64,000 nucleotides of DNA from Inia geoffrensis (lineage: Eukaryota; Chordata; Mammalia; Artiodactyla; Iniidae). Position 1 is the stretch's first letter. Every line of letters starts with the position of its first letter. The translations under genes and the position numbers were made by a program. Location of the stretch: assembly GCA_036417435.1 (NCBI GenBank), contig CM070900.1, forward strand, positions 170,614,815 through 170,678,814. Reading direction: 5' to 3'. Positions 34,961 through 47,800 of this stretch are shown here, in pieces. Below the pieces are notes generated by a model. That model searched no databases, was not told the origin of the DNA, and was given only the letters and a program-made list of their open reading frames with translations.

Positions 34961-36055
34961 TCAGAAGGAAAAGCTATGGTCTGTTTTGATTTATGATTTG
35001 CTTATTTCTTTATTCAAAAGCCTTTTGAATATTTTCCCTTTCAATAATTGAAGTATTTTTAGTTACTGATAATTTTACAAATTATTATCAGAATGAATAC
35101 ATGTGAATGACTTTTATTTTTTCTCAAAGCTAATGAGAATTTTGGTCTATGTTATTCAGTCTCCTATAAGGGCTGGAACATTTTATTTATATCCCTAGAA
35201 ACCTCTGTTCCAGTTATTCTGGTATTTTTTTCTGGAATGAGCAATTCTAAGATTGGATCTCCATTTTCTGTCCTTCGTAAGTATGTCAGCACTTATCCTA
35301 TTATCTCTATCCTTTCCATTTGATATTGTCAGAATTTTCCTTTCAATTTTACCTTTCATTATCCAGTTTATGAAGTTTGTAGTAAGATTTAAATAATTTT
35401 TCTCAACAATATGCCTTCTTATTTCTCTAAAAAAATAGTTCCAAAGTTCTGCTCCTATTTTGATAATTCAAAGTCACATTCTTTTCTTTTGTTCAGCAGG
35501 ATTTTGTTCTATAGGCCTCAAATCACAATTTCCCCCTCTTTACTGGTATTCAATTGAGGCTTTTTTTTCTGTGCCATCCCAGTCTTTGCCAATAGATAGG
35601 AATCTCTTTCTATTAAACTGCTGCTCAAATTACCTTCTTAAATATACAGGGGATTAGCAGAATGAAGTCCATAAATTGTAGCTCAATACTCAAGTGTCCA
35701 GCAAACATGGACAATTATAGCTTTCCTTTGCATCTGTCTCATCCCTTACAATCCAGTTTCTGGCAACAAAAAGTGGATTATCTAAAATATTAAAATCCTT
35801 AATCTTTACTTCTACACAATTCCTTTTTGTTCTCTAGATTTTAACACAATCATTTTTGAGAGGAATATTATTTCCTGTGTTCAGCATGCCAAGGCTGGTA
35901 TCTGCTCTCCACTATCTTCCAAGCTACTCCTCCAGACACAGGTATGCACATACATTCATACACATACACACACACATGAGTACACACACACCCTCTCTCT
36001 CATACACAAACACATGCACTTACACGTGAACTTTACCTGAGTGTCACAATTTCTC
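34961..36055. other. Unassigned, possibly partly L2; CA-rich tract at right
   Basis: No gene. Some T-rich and pyrimidine-rich parts (35280-35400, 35740-35860) resemble L2 but are too diverged for a firm call. A (CA)n-rich tract with interruptions and a CTCTCTCT block lies at 35938-36020. The minus frame 35956-36150 (64 codons, VCVCVCV-rich) is simply the translated CA tract. Confidence 0.45.
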
Positions 36056-36059
36056 CTAG

Positions 36060-36660
36060 GACATTTGAGAAAACATTCACAAATGACAACAAGTATTATT
36101 GAATGCAAAACATGTGCTAGGTACCCTTCAAGGTGATTTGAGTACAGCAAAGAAGATAATAGTCAAAGATCTTTTATCTAATGAATCTCACATTCTAGAG
36201 GTCAGATAGAAACAATAAACAAAGCAAGGTATAAAGTATGTGAGAAGATAATACACTTTACAGAAACTATAGACTAAGGCATAAGAATTCTGAGGGCTTG
36301 TAAATTTGAAGAGGCTCATCTGTATATCTTGAGAAAGATGGAGCACAAACTGGAAGGATTAGAGAGGTATACATGCAGATATGGGGTAGGGAACTCTCCA
36401 GATGGAGGGGAAGACCAGTGCAAAGATGCTCTGTACATGAGAAATAGCAAGTAGGTCAGTAAGGCTGAAGTGAACAGAGGCAGAGAATAGAAGAGAATAG
36501 AAGAGATGATGTCAGAAAGAGAATGGGAGGTTATATTTACTAGAGCCTTCTAGGTACCATAAAGACTTTGACCAGATTTTGGGTTCAGCTCTTTGCGCAC
36601 TGGAGAGACATGATCTGACTTGCAAATTGGAGTTAACAGTTAGGTGCCTTCAAAATGAAG
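36060..36660 (-). mobile_element. L2 3' region, antisense
   Basis: Plus-strand landmarks are the antisense of the L2 tail in order: ATGTGCTAGGTACC, AATCTCACATTCTAGAGG, AACAATAAACAAAG, CCAGTGCAAAGATGCTCTG, AAAGACTTTGACC and GAGACATGATCTGACTTGCA. About 600 bp, with small gaps. It is bordered at the right by the SINE at 36682. Confidence 0.7.
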
Positions 36661-36674
36661 AGAAGTATATTCTT

Positions 36675-36681
<7 letters not shown>

Positions 36682-36709
<28 letters not shown>

Positions 36710-36900
36710 GGTACCCGGGCCTCTCACTGTTGTGGCCTCTCCCGCTGAGGAGCACAGGCTCCGGACGTGCAGGCTCAGCGGCCATGGCTCACAGGCCTAG
36801 CCGCTCCAAGGCATGTGGGATCTTAATGGACCGGGACACAAACCCGCGTCCCCTGCATCAGCAGGCGGACTCTCAACCACTGTGCCACCAGGGAAGCCCT
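36682..36900 (-). mobile_element. CHR SINE, short form with long poly(T), antisense
   Basis: A run of about 30 T (the A-tail in antisense) precedes GCGGTACCCGGGCC. The right end is CCACCAGGGAAGCCC. Duplication CTTGACTTTT at 36672-36681 and 36903-36912. The long uninterrupted tail suggests a fairly recent insertion. Confidence 0.95.
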
Positions 36901-36912
36901 TACTTGACTTTT

Positions 36913-38990
36913 ATAAAGAAAAAGGAAATTTGATATACGTTTAAGGAATTTAAAGGAAATAGTAAAGATGAGACTAATAAGAACAAAACTATTTCTTGCA
37001 CCATATATTTTGTAGCTTATTTCAAATTCTGAATTGAGTGCACTCTTTCATAGTTCACATGAGCCAAAAAGTTTTTTAAAAATTAGGCTTGCTTTAAAAT
37101 GACTACTACTATAGGAAATTTTTTCTTAGATTTATGAATTCTAAAATACAAAATATGACAGTATATAGCTTCCTTACTTTCAGGCTTGTACTAGTGTAGT
37201 ATTTAAATATATTGCAACTAAAAATATCTTGATTTTGCTTGTCTCAAAATAATCTTTTTATTCATAAACAGCATGTTACATTAAAAAAAAAAGGAAGCAG
37301 TTTTTTAAAATAAAATCCCTGTAAAGGTGATGGAGACATTGAAATTATAATTTTTCAGAAAAGGAAAATACTAGGAAATCAAGAAATATTATTATGCCAA
37401 ATAGAATGAGAAAGCTCAAGTTCACGCCCACGGATTTTAGTGCACCTATAATGACATGACAATGAATTAAGAGAGTTGAAAAAAATATTTTAGTCAAATT
37501 TGAATGTTATTTACAGAGGTAAATTGTTTGTTTAGTTATATATTTTTAGCTAAAAATATATTCTATCCCTGAACTAGAGTTGGCAATACTTGAAAAATAG
37601 AGAAGAGAGAAAAAAAATTGTAAAGCATATAAAAATATTACAGGTAATCATTGCTTTCAAAGAAGGAATGTTTTGTTAATATCAGACATCATTCTTTTTC
37701 CTTTTTCTAAAACTAGTATTTCAAGACTGTCAGTAATCTTTCAAAAGCCACTTAACAATCTGTCAAATAACATTGCTAGTATACATTTTATTTGACAGAC
37801 CAAAATTTATTGGTAGGTTTTTAAAAATCCCACCTTTATATTCCACACACAAGTGTATTTGGATAAATATGATCTAGAAATACAGTTATTCAAAAAGTTT
37901 AAATAATTATACTGTTTATGTGTCTAGAGTTTTGGCATAAACTATGATTCAAAATATGTAAATATTTTAACAATGAAAATTTCATACGGGATCTACCTCA
38001 CTTATGCATTTTTCCTTATTACATTCTTTGAGGAAGTATCAGCTCTCTTTTTTATATTTCATCTACTTTGATTCTCCACACATTGTAGTTCTTTAACATA
38101 AATACATACATTACAGTTGGTAAACTGTTTAAATTATTGCTTTCCCTATCATAAGGTTAACTGGTTTTTGCAAAAACTTGATTTAATTGTCTAATCAATG
38201 ACATATTATTTTAAGTGTTCTCAGTGATATTAGTTGATGGTTTTAAAATTTCCAGTTTCCTCATTTACTTAATAATTTTCTGAACATAAATACTTACACA
38301 ATAATTCTTAGTTAAAAATATAATTAGAAAAAGATTATTTCAAAGTACATGAGCCAAAAGCATATAGTCATCATCTGAATCATTAATCTGTTGAAAGTGG
38401 GCTGGGGTAGGAAATAGGTGAGGGAGATTGAGATACAAACTTTCAGTTACCCATAGTTATGAAATGTACAGTGTGGGAAATATAGTCAAGAATAATGTAA
38501 TATCTTTGTATGGTGACAGATGACAACTAGACTTATCATGGGAATCAGAGATTAATCAAGGTAATTCCTTCCCCCCTCAGCATGTGTGCCTGGGAGCTTC
38601 ATTAAAGGCTCTTCCCAGCTTACATTGTTGTTTTCCAGTTGATATTGTATGCCTCCCATTCTTTGCCTTTCCAAATGGGAGCCATAATTGTGTGTACCCG
38701 CGCCTGCTCCATCACTACATTCTAGGTGTTTGTCCTGAAAAGGGAAGATAATTTGCGGTTTAAATTTGTAGTTCTGCAGACTAAAGGAAGTCACATCTGG
38801 ATCTGTTGGCACCTAGAGGCAGGGACTCTGAGCAGTAATCACTGACCAGATGGGACTTTATGTTGTCTTTCTCAGGAAGGAGTGAGAGTGTTCCATGTGT
38901 GAAAGTAGAATAAAATAATCTGGTAACTAAAATGCTCTGTCAAAGATAATAAGATGTATTCAAATTACTATCTTCTTGGACACACAACAA
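36913..38990. other. Unassigned; repeat-free core at 38540-38880
   Basis: No gene. Most is very AT-rich. The segment 38540-38880 is distinctly less AT-rich and repeat-free; it is treated as a possible conserved noncoding element. The 86-codon minus frame 38552-38812 in it shows no domain I recognise. Confidence 0.45.
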
Positions 38991-38999
38991 TCTGACCTT

Positions 39000-39320
39000 C
39001 CAAATCTTTCTTGCAGTTAGGTCAGAGACCATATGATTAAATTCTGACTAGTGGAATATAGGCATATGTAATGTAAAACACTTCTAGATTTGGCCCATTG
39101 TACATTACCCTTCCTTTTTGCCCTTAAACAGGGACTTTGGATTCTGTGTGTTCCAGATCTACATCTGCACGATGGAATGGCCTGATTCCCAAGTCACCAA
39201 TGAGGAAGGGCCATCCTGCACCAGACTGTGAAATGAGTAGGAAATAAAACTTTACTGGGCTAATCCACTGCTACTTTGAAGCTTATTTGTTATAATAATA
39301 TAGCCTACTCTATCCTCTCT
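39000..39320 (+). mobile_element. Old LTR-like repeat, sense, partial
   Basis: Begins around AGGTCAGAGACCATATG. It contains GTGAAATGAGTAGGAAATAAAACTTTACTGGGCTAATCCACTG and ends near ATAGCCTACTCTATCCT. This is the 'gaaataaact…taagccactg…agcctagcctatcct' ending of an old mammalian LTR family, related to 53790-54185. AATAAA at 39243-39248 would be its poly(A) signal. Family not assigned. Confidence 0.45.
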
Positions 39321-40920
39321 AATAAAATTATATAAAATATTGATAAAAATACTAAACAAACAAAAGGACAGCAAATCCTAATGAGAGGACGGTGATAAAA
39401 GAAAAATGCTGAAAAAGCTCCATGTAATTTTCTTCTGCTGTCATTAGAACTAAAATCAGTTTTTTGGTTTTTTTTTCTATCTATGTTTGTTTTGATGAGT
39501 GAGAAGAGAAGAGCAGTTTCTGGTTACATGTTAGCAATGGGAGGATATAAATATCAAATTGCCTCTAGCCTTGGCAGAGGCTCAGGAGTGCATCCTGAAA
39601 TGAAGGATTATTCAGTGCCCTTTTATACAAAAGAATAAATCCTTGCAAAGTACTTTCAATTCAATAACTGAAAAAATGTACAGAGCAAATCCAACAATTG
39701 ATATTATCAACAGCCCAGCTGAGCCCTACTTTCTAATGTCACCAGAAAACAGAAAAAGAGATACCAGTAATTCTCTGCAAAATGAAGGATGAATGGGAAG
39801 AGACACAGTGAACCATCATGAGTGGGATGTGAGATGAGAAAGACACGAAGGAAATGCAGAACACATGGCCAAAGATGATCCAATAGGAAGGGTATATCAA
39901 AGTAGCAATCCAAAAAAAAAGAAAAAAAGAAAAAGAAAAAAGAAAAACAGAGTAAAATAAGACAATAGCAATAATACTGAATATATATCTTAAAGAAATA
40001 ATTTTAATGAGATACATTCATTTAGATAGAAAAATTCTTATATTTAGATATCCCATATGTACATGCAGAAGAAAGTAAATGAATGAAAAAAAAAGGCCAG
40101 AAAAATGTACATATAAGAAAGGAGAGATTATTAATTTTATATCGCATTAATTTAAGGAGGAAACATTTGCCCATAAAAACTTAAACTTTCAAATGTTATA
40201 TAACAGAGTCTATAATGCAGATATAACTGACAAGAATGGTTATATACTAAATAACTTTAATAACAGCAAAATACATAAAGCAAATTAAAATGTGTAAGTA
40301 AAAGGCAAAAGACACAAAAAAAGACAAGACTCAATAAATTATCTGTATTTATATCAGAACACTAAAATAAAATAATAAGAGAAAAAAAATGAACTAAATA
40401 ATATATGTAATGTCTCTAAGCAAATATAAACATTTTAAATTGTGACATAATTGATATTTTTTTTTCTACTGGTATATAGAATTTTAAATATTGTGGAATG
40501 AAGCTAAAAGAGTAATTAAAAAAAAAAGACTTATAGCCCTAAAAGCATATATAAAAATATACAATAATATAGGTATAAAATGTTACACATTCACATATAT
40601 AATATATATTACACACACACACACATATACAGATATGTGTGTGTGTATACTCCATAAGACATGATTAGTGGAAATTTTACCAATATTCTGCTGTCATGTC
40701 ACATATATTTCATGCATCTGATGGAGTCACATGACACTCTAACAATAATTTTTTAGCATTTTATTTGTTCACACATAATTTTGCCTGTGAAATTCTTTCA
40801 GTGACTAATTTTCTCATGAAATACATCCTTTATACTTTCCTTTAATGAATTACTATTATCACTAAATTCTCTGCTTTATTTTACTTGGAAATATTTTATA
40901 ATATTTTACGATATTAAATA
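39321..40920. other. A-rich unassigned DNA with a CA/TG hairpin
   Basis: No gene. The plus strand is strikingly A-rich, with GAAAAA-type runs at 39910-39946. A microsatellite that folds into a hairpin lies at 40594-40650. The minus frames 39707-39913 and 39739-40017 (68 and 92 codons, phenylalanine/serine/leucine-rich) are read through this A-rich tract and are not convincing. Confidence 0.45.
40615..40646. repeat. (CA)n / (TG)n inverted microsatellite
   Basis: A 14-bp arm (ACACACACACATAT, 40615-40628), a 4-nt loop ACAG and a perfect complementary arm at 40633-40646. Confidence 0.9.
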
Positions 40921-40928
40921 TTAAATCA

Positions 40929-41142
40929 GGGCTTCCCTGATGGCGCAGTGGTTGAGAGTCCGCCTGCCGATGCAGGGGACACGGGTTCGTGCCCCGGTCC
41001 GGGAGGATCCCACATGCCGCGGAGCTGCTGGGCCCGTGAGCCATGGCTGCTGAGCCTGCGCGTCCGGAGCCTGTGCTCCGCAACAGGAGAGGCCACAACA
41101 GTGAGAGGCCCACGTACCACAAATAAAAAAAAAAAAAAAAAA
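40929..41142 (+). mobile_element. CHR SINE, short form, sense
   Basis: GGGCTTCCCTGATGGCGCAG head, TGAGAGGCCCACGTACCAC end, then AAATA and an A-run. A diverged duplication ATTAAATCA (40920-40928) / ATTGAATCA (about 41142-41150) flanks it. Four or more overlapping frames (64-106 codons) are by-products. Confidence 0.94.
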
Positions 41143-41150
41143 TTGAATCA

Positions 41151-43995
41151 TAAGTTTTTTTCCTAGGTATGCAGTTTCTCACAATTATTTTAAAATATCA
41201 TTTTATTACTTTCTGGTTTCCATTTTTTTCTTTTAAATAAATGATTACTCTCATGATTCCTCCTTTTTAGATGCTCATTCTCTTCTTTGTGGCTGATGTT
41301 AAAAGATATTAATTTAATGATATTAAATTTATAGTGTTTTTCATTTACTTTATGAGTTATAGGTTTGTTTTCCACTTGGACTACATCAGGAGTCCTTAAC
41401 ATATGGATTCATGTCTTTGTTCAACTTTGGAAATTTATCACAATTTTTCAAATTTTGCTTCTCCTCCATTATATCTGTGGTCTCCATCTAGTTAGGCAGA
41501 TTAGGTCTTTCTATCATTTATAGCTCTTAAATCTCTTACATATTTTCTGTGTCTCTCTGCTGATCTTTAGCTAAATCAAGAGCTTGAGTTTTAGATTTCC
41601 TACTCAATGCTGATGGAAATGTTTACATAGGCTTTTGAAACAATGTCTAAGAGCTGTCCCTTGCAAAAGAAAAGAAATCTCTCTTCTGCTCATGGCTGAA
41701 CCTGCTATAGGGTCTTTATATCTCTGGCAATTTTGGTTTTACCCATGTTGAACCTCAAAGAAATTGTTCGATCAGGAGTTTCAGAGGTTTACAGTAGGAC
41801 AAAATGAGCACATACAGAAAAAGCCAGTGCAAAGGAAAAATGCAGAGACAGTTCTGTATACATAATTGAAAATACATTTACTCTAAATAAATGAAGTTTC
41901 AGAATTAGTAAGAATAAAATTGTACCATATAGTTTCTACAGGGAACAATTCAAAAATGATATCATTCTGGGTTGTAGAAGGTAAAAGGGTAAAGTAAAAT
42001 TAGAACAGGCAATTTCAATCCAAGTGAAATCATGTCATGAATTACTAAGAACACAATAAGTAATTTGACAATTCCAGAGTTACTTTAATAATAATTTCAA
42101 ATAATGATATAATTGTCTTGAATCTTATGTGCCAAATAAAAAAGCATCTGATTTTATAGAGAAGAATTCTTGACAACTGTGAAAACAAATTTTTATATAC
42201 GAAATAAATATTGACTCATTTGCCTTGATAAATTAAGCAGACAAAAATAAGTATGGATATAAAATAGGACTGCCATACTGAGAGTACACATTACACTTGA
42301 GATCAATCCATGAAGACAAACATATACATTTGGTGCATTTCTTTCATTATTTTATATTATTTTTTTAATCACCACATTTTACATACTAAATTTTCATTGA
42401 TGAATACATAGGCTAATGTATAAAATAATTAATATGCTTTTCATTTTTCCAAAACAATTTATTGCATAATTCATGATTCCCTCATATTTATAATGTGACC
42501 ACTATTATACGAAAAGTTCATGCATATGATTATTTTATCCTCTGATTATAATACTACTGCACAGATTGGTTTTCTACTCTTTAATTATTCTTGTATTCTT
42601 GCAACAAACCTCATTTAGTAATGATGCATTATTCTTTTAATGCACAGTTTAATTATTTTTACACTTCTTAAAAAAGGATTTTGAAACTATTTACGTTCAA
42701 AAGAAAAATTAAAGACCCTAAATTTGTCTTCTGATTTCTCTCTCTCCCTGTCATTTAAATTTTCCTCCATGGATATACAGTGTTTTTCAATAGGCTTTGT
42801 TGCTTTTCCTTTTTCCTTTTTGTCTTATACTCTCCAACACCATCCAAGTGTGAGGATTCTTTAACGCCTTAATTCTTTATTTCATCCTCCTGTGGTGCTA
42901 AACTTCTTGTCTAATATAATGCTCACATTATGTGTTCTCTATAGTGACTGTCCTGAAAGTTGATATGGGCTCAAGGTGGGGATATCTGAATGGTCTGAGC
43001 TTCCTGGATTCTCCTATATCCATAGCTCTCATACCACTTTCAGTTTCCCAATGGCCTTTTCTGATCCTGATGCATGCCTTCTCTAAACTTCAGACAGCAA
43101 TGGATCAGGCATCCGTGTTTTGCATCAGGCATGTCTAGGGCTTGGCAATTACGCATGTCAAGGCCTGTCTTTGGTTTAGTTCCCTTATTCATTATTATAT
43201 CAGTGTTTTTTGCAAGTGTCAGTATCTTAACTTCAGACAGAAAGATAAAATCTTCAAAATATTAGCAAAAATTGGAATAGCAACAAATATACTTAAATCT
43301 TCAATGAAAGGAGAAATCAGTCATGATCAGTAGCCACAAACTATGAAGAAATGTAGTAAAAATTGTGTTGAAGCAAAGCATGAACCCATGTTGCTACAAA
43401 TTTATTTCAGTGCAGAGTTCCTGGAACTAAAATATGTTTCATGAGGGGTAGTCAAGAAATCTTCCTTGATATGGCCAGATGTGTCTCTACTGAAGGATTT
43501 TGTAAAGAGTGGCAGAACCAGATTAAAAAAAACAGGCAAACAAATTTTTTTCTTTTGGCAAAATAGAAGACAGGATACAGAGATTATGGCCTACACTCCT
43601 GCCACTAGCCAGTTTAATTAGCTGAACAAATGTTACTGTGCAATAAATTCATAAAAACATTCTAAAATATACATCTGCTGCAGGAAAGAAGGTTTCTTTA
43701 CTCAGAACAATACCTAGAGTATATAGGCTGGTTTAGATATAGAGGTGGTGTGTTGGTGAGGAAATTTTCATCCATGACCTAATCCCAGAGTGATCACTGG
43801 AAAATGGTCAACATCGAACTTAAGTAAATTAATTGCATGAAAATAGTAAGTAAGAAAAATGGATAACGTAGGTGAAAAAGTTCAAATAAAGATAATTATA
43901 CCATGAACTATATGAAAGTTGACACACAGTCTGAAAGCAATCAAAGAAATAAAATAACATTTGAGCTTATTAACCATGGGATAAAAGATGATCTT
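41151..43995. other. 2.8 kb unassigned
   Basis: No gene and no SINE. The region 42440-42620 may be an old L1 3' fragment in antisense (TTCATGATTCCCTCATATTTATAATG, then a T-rich stretch), but this is weak. The region 42900-43500 is less AT-rich and repeat-free, with short plus frames at 42932-43333 that overlap one another in three frames and carry no domain. Confidence 0.4.
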
Positions 43996-44013
43996 AAAAA
44001 TTGGCATTCATTT

Positions 44014-44215
44014 GGGCTTCCCTGGTGGCACAGTGGTTGAGAGTCCACCTGCCGATGCAGGGGACGCGGGTTTGTGCCCCGGTCCGGGAAGATCCCACAT
44101 GCCGTGGAGCGGCTGGGCCCATGAGCCATGGCGGTGGAGCCTGCGCGTCCGGAGCCTGTGCTCCACAGCGGGAGAGGCCACAACAGTGAGAGGCCCGCAT
44201 ACCGCCAAAAAAAAA
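44014..44215 (+). mobile_element. CHR SINE, short form, sense
   Basis: GGGCTTCCCTGGTGGCACAG head, CCCGCATACCGCC end and A-run. Duplication AAAAATTGGCATTCA at 43996-44010 and 44216-44230, 15 bp and exact. Six overlapping open frames here are spurious. Confidence 0.96.
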
Positions 44216-44230
44216 AAAAATTGGCATTCA

Positions 44231-45667
44231 AATTTTGAAGTGGCAAATGGAGGAAAGAAATAGAAGAGAAATTACAGGAACAAAAGCTCTAATTAAAAGC
44301 AGCACGTCATGGGGAAGGAGAAAAATTATGAGTAAAATGAAATTTTAGAAAGATGAACTTGATTAAGACATATTAAAGAAAAAGTCACTAAGAAGACAGA
44401 ATATGAATCTCAGACATACAGGATATGAGACTTGGAGGAAGAGATTAAAATAAATGTCTGGAATACCAGTAGTGTAGAACTGGTTCTTAACTGTCTTTGT
44501 TAGACCCAAGGAATGTGTGGAATATTCTATTAATGGCTGTCCTTATAATGTAATATTTTTTAAACGATTTTCCCAAGGCATTAGGAAATATCATACATGA
44601 TATCCTGTAAAATGGAGCTTTTAATACATTTGATTCAAATATTAAGTTCACTCTATCTCTCCTCTTCTGCAGGCTAAACTTACTTGTTCCTTCAATTAAT
44701 TTTAATGAGACATGAATTTCAGGCTCCTTCCTCAGAACAGGTAACAGATGTTTCATGAATTTGCTCTAGGTATTATTGTTACAATTGGGTGAATAAAACA
44801 GAACATAAATATTTCAGGGGTAGTTTTATAAGGCCACAGAATAGATAGGTTTACCATCTCTTTAACTCTTAATATTATACAACTATCAATGTCATATCTC
44901 ATACCTAAGTCATGGAAAATTTAAATCTTCCACCTCTTTTGATAACTGTGGCTGCTAAGGTATATCTTATGAATCCTAAGCTTTTGAATTTTTTTTTAAA
45001 TTAATCAGAAAACCCTGTTTGTACTTGTTTGATTTGCCCCCCAAAATAACTACAAACTATTTTTGAGGCTTTGTTATTTTAAAGTCTCCATTTATACTGT
45101 GCTTTAACATGCTTTATCATTTTTGGTTTTAGTGACTCTTCAATATTCATTTGGTTATTTGGTTAATGAGGGAATGAATGAAAAATTTTAGACTGAGTGC
45201 TCTTTACAACTCATTAGAATTAATATTCCAAATAAAAACAAAATATAAAAGTAACATTCATAAAATTATCTTATTTTTTTCATATTATGTCATATGCTGT
45301 TTTAAAATGGTCTTATTTAAAGATAACTTTGTTCTCCCTCATTGTATTCTAGATCATTTCCAGAATATGTTTTAATCTAAATTTATCATTAAACTTTAAA
45401 AAGAAAAAAATTATAAAATTATTTATCCCAACTCTGTTCCTTCTGCTCTCATGGCCAGTGTCAAGGTAATAAAAACACCATTCATATTCATTGTATTTAC
45501 TGATACTCTGGCTCCATTTTTATCTCATTCCTATAAATTCACAGCTTTCTTCTTTTTCTTCCTTACCTACATATATTCTGAATATATATTCTGCATAAAT
45601 ATATATATATATATATATATATAGTCAAGTACTAAGTATATAAATATAAAATTAAGAGTTTTATTAT
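44231..45667. other. Unassigned AT-rich DNA
   Basis: No gene. Small frames at 44487-44756 (minus, 89 codons) and 45178-45375 (plus) have no recognisable domain. An (AT)n microsatellite is annotated separately at 45599-45625. Confidence 0.5.
45599..45625. repeat. (AT)n microsatellite
   Basis: An uninterrupted alternation of A and T over about 26 bp, preceded by ATATATTCTGAATATATATTCTG. Confidence 0.95.
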
Positions 45668-45940
45668 ACTAATTTATTTTTATTTATTGAGCTATGGCTA
45701 GGTGCTAGAAGAGGGACATATTGATAAATAGGACATAATTTCTGTTACATGAACTCACAATATAGTGGGAAAGAGAAAGTAATAATAAACTTGCACTATA
45801 AACTATGTTATTATTAAAATGTCCACTGTGCCCTATAATAGCCTAGAGACTAAAAAAATCAATGAAGAATTTTCAGGCATGGCATTCTTTGTCCTGCAAG
45901 TGAAGATGAATAAGTCTTTTTCAAATAGGTAATAAAAAAA
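45668..45940 (-). mobile_element. L2 3' end, antisense
   Basis: TTTATTTATTGAGCTATGGCTAGGTGCTAGAAG, then CATGAACTCACAATATAGTGGGAAAG and GTAATAATAAAC. This is the antisense of the L2 terminus ('atttattgagcacctactatgtgccaggc … tacattctagtgggg … caataaac'). Confidence 0.65.
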
Positions 45941-46194
45941 ATAAATGAAGTATCATATACAAAGTCATAGCAAAATAAATAAGAGCAAGGTAGAAAGAAA
46001 TAGTTAAAATTTCAGTATAGCTGGAGGTTAGAGTGTTTGCTGGCAATTTGTGTGATGCTTCCAATGTCATATATAATGGATGGTAAAATCATCTATAGGA
46101 TAAAGTTTGTTTCTTTATTCCAACATAGATTTTTAGAATCATGATTTATGGTGAACTAGAATAACACATTTTCAGAAAGAAGCTGTTTAGAAGG

Positions 46195-46736
46195 AGCATT
46201 ACAGAAAAAAAGTTCTGTTCTTTGATGACTTGATTTATGTATACATTGTGAAATAACAACCAAAACCAAGGTAATTAATATATCCATCACTTCACACAGG
46301 TACCTTTTTCTTTTTTGGTTTCTTTTTCTTTTTTGGTGGTGAGAACACTTAAAATCTACCCTCATGGCAGATTTCAAGTATACAATACAGCATTGTCAAT
46401 CATTATATTGTTGTACATTAGATCTCTGGAATTCATTCATCTTACATAGGTGAAACTTTCTACTCCTTTTCTTGACCAACATTCTATTCCCACCTCCACC
46501 CAGCCCCTGGCTACTACAACCCTACTCTTTGTTTCTATGAGTTTGGTTATTCTAGATTTCACATAAAAGTGAGATGTATCAATAGTATTTGTCTTCCTGC
46601 ATCTGGCATCTTTCATTTAGCATAATATCCTCCTGTTTCATCTACTTTGTCGTAAATGGCAGGAAACAACGTAACTGTCAACAGAAGAATGGATGAAGAA
46701 ATGCAGTATATATATACAATAAAATAACATTCTCAG
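46195..46736 (-). mobile_element. L1MA/MB-type L1 with inverted 5' segment
   Basis: From 46195 to about 46660 the plus strand is the antisense L1 3' UTR: AGTTCTGTTCTTTGATGACT, GTGAGAACACTTAAAATCTACC, TGTACATTAGATCTCTGGAA, CAGCCCCTGGCTAC, TAGCATAATATCCTCCTG, GTCGTAAATGGCAGG. From about 46661 to 46736 the orientation flips to sense (AAACAACGTAACTGTCAACAG, AAGAATGGATGAAGAAATGC). That piece normally lies just upstream in L1. This is the signature of twin priming during insertion. No open frame remains. Confidence 0.8.
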
Positions 46737-46740
46737 CATT

Positions 46741-47800
46741 TTGAATCTATACTAGTGGTTGCAAGGCGATTGCAACAGTTCTAAGCAGTATGGGTTCACA
46801 CAAAAAATATTCAATAGCAGGATAAAGAAATCTTTAACTATTTTGTTAATAAAGAGAATACTGTCTAGAATAATTCAGATAGAATTTTATTTTTGATTAT
46901 ATTTCTAGGTTGGGATCCATAGGAGAAAAAAACAAACAAAAATCAGGAGTCAAGCAAAGGAAGATGAAATTAATTTTAATGTTGATAAAGGTGATAGAGT
47001 ATGACAATATTGAGCTTCCTATGACCACACCCCAAAATTGAACAAAAATCATTCATTGTTATCACTTACAAACCCCACAGCATGTTACCCTCCCTGAGGA
47101 AGAGACTGTAATAGCTTTTAAAAGTAGTAGCAGAAAGAACCTCTCTAGCAATCAACCAGGTTTTGCAAAAGAGAGAAGGAGGAATTCCCACATTCTCAGT
47201 TTATCCTTACAAAATCATCTATTAGAGCAGTGATGCCATTCTGGTACAAGGTCCACCTGTATTTACTTAGTGGAGCCCCCTTCACATGAAAATATGAAGC
47301 CAAGAGAAAGGAAGATTTCCTACAACAATGTTTAAAGAATGAATTGTATTTATGTGTGTCTTTCAAACATTTATGTAGTGCTGACAGATTTTTTTTTTAT
47401 TAAGATCATCGATATAGATATAGATATATATACATATACATACATACACACACACACACATATATATAGCTATATCGAATTCATTGCCCCAAATAAAGCA
47501 TTATATTATAGATAATACAGAAATTTTTTATGTAAACAAATGCAAGTCACTACTCATATAATTCCATCTTGCTCAAAATATATTCTACTCCATGGGATAT
47601 ATTTATATAACATAAACACTCAATGAGTACATTCTTTGTAATACCTATGTATTGTGTATTTATACACACACATAAAATGAATAGAATTTCTGATAAGTGT
47701 GTAAGTTTGACAAGTTTTCAACAGACTGACAACTTCCTTTTTCTTTGTGAAGTAGGATATAAAGTCATCTACTAAAAACAGACAAAAAGAATGGACCAGG
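46741..47800. other. Unassigned; mixed microsatellite inside
   Basis: No gene. A compound tract of GATATA, TACATA and CACA units lies at 47411-47468. Nothing else recognisable. Confidence 0.5.
47411..47468. repeat. Compound (GATA)(TACA)(CA)(TA) microsatellite
   Basis: GATATAGATATAGATATATA grades into TACATACATACA, CACACACACACA and TATATATA. Confidence 0.92.

Noticed and set aside
35938..36150. Repetitive VCVCV-rich minus-strand frame
   Set aside because: It is a translation of the CA-rich tract.
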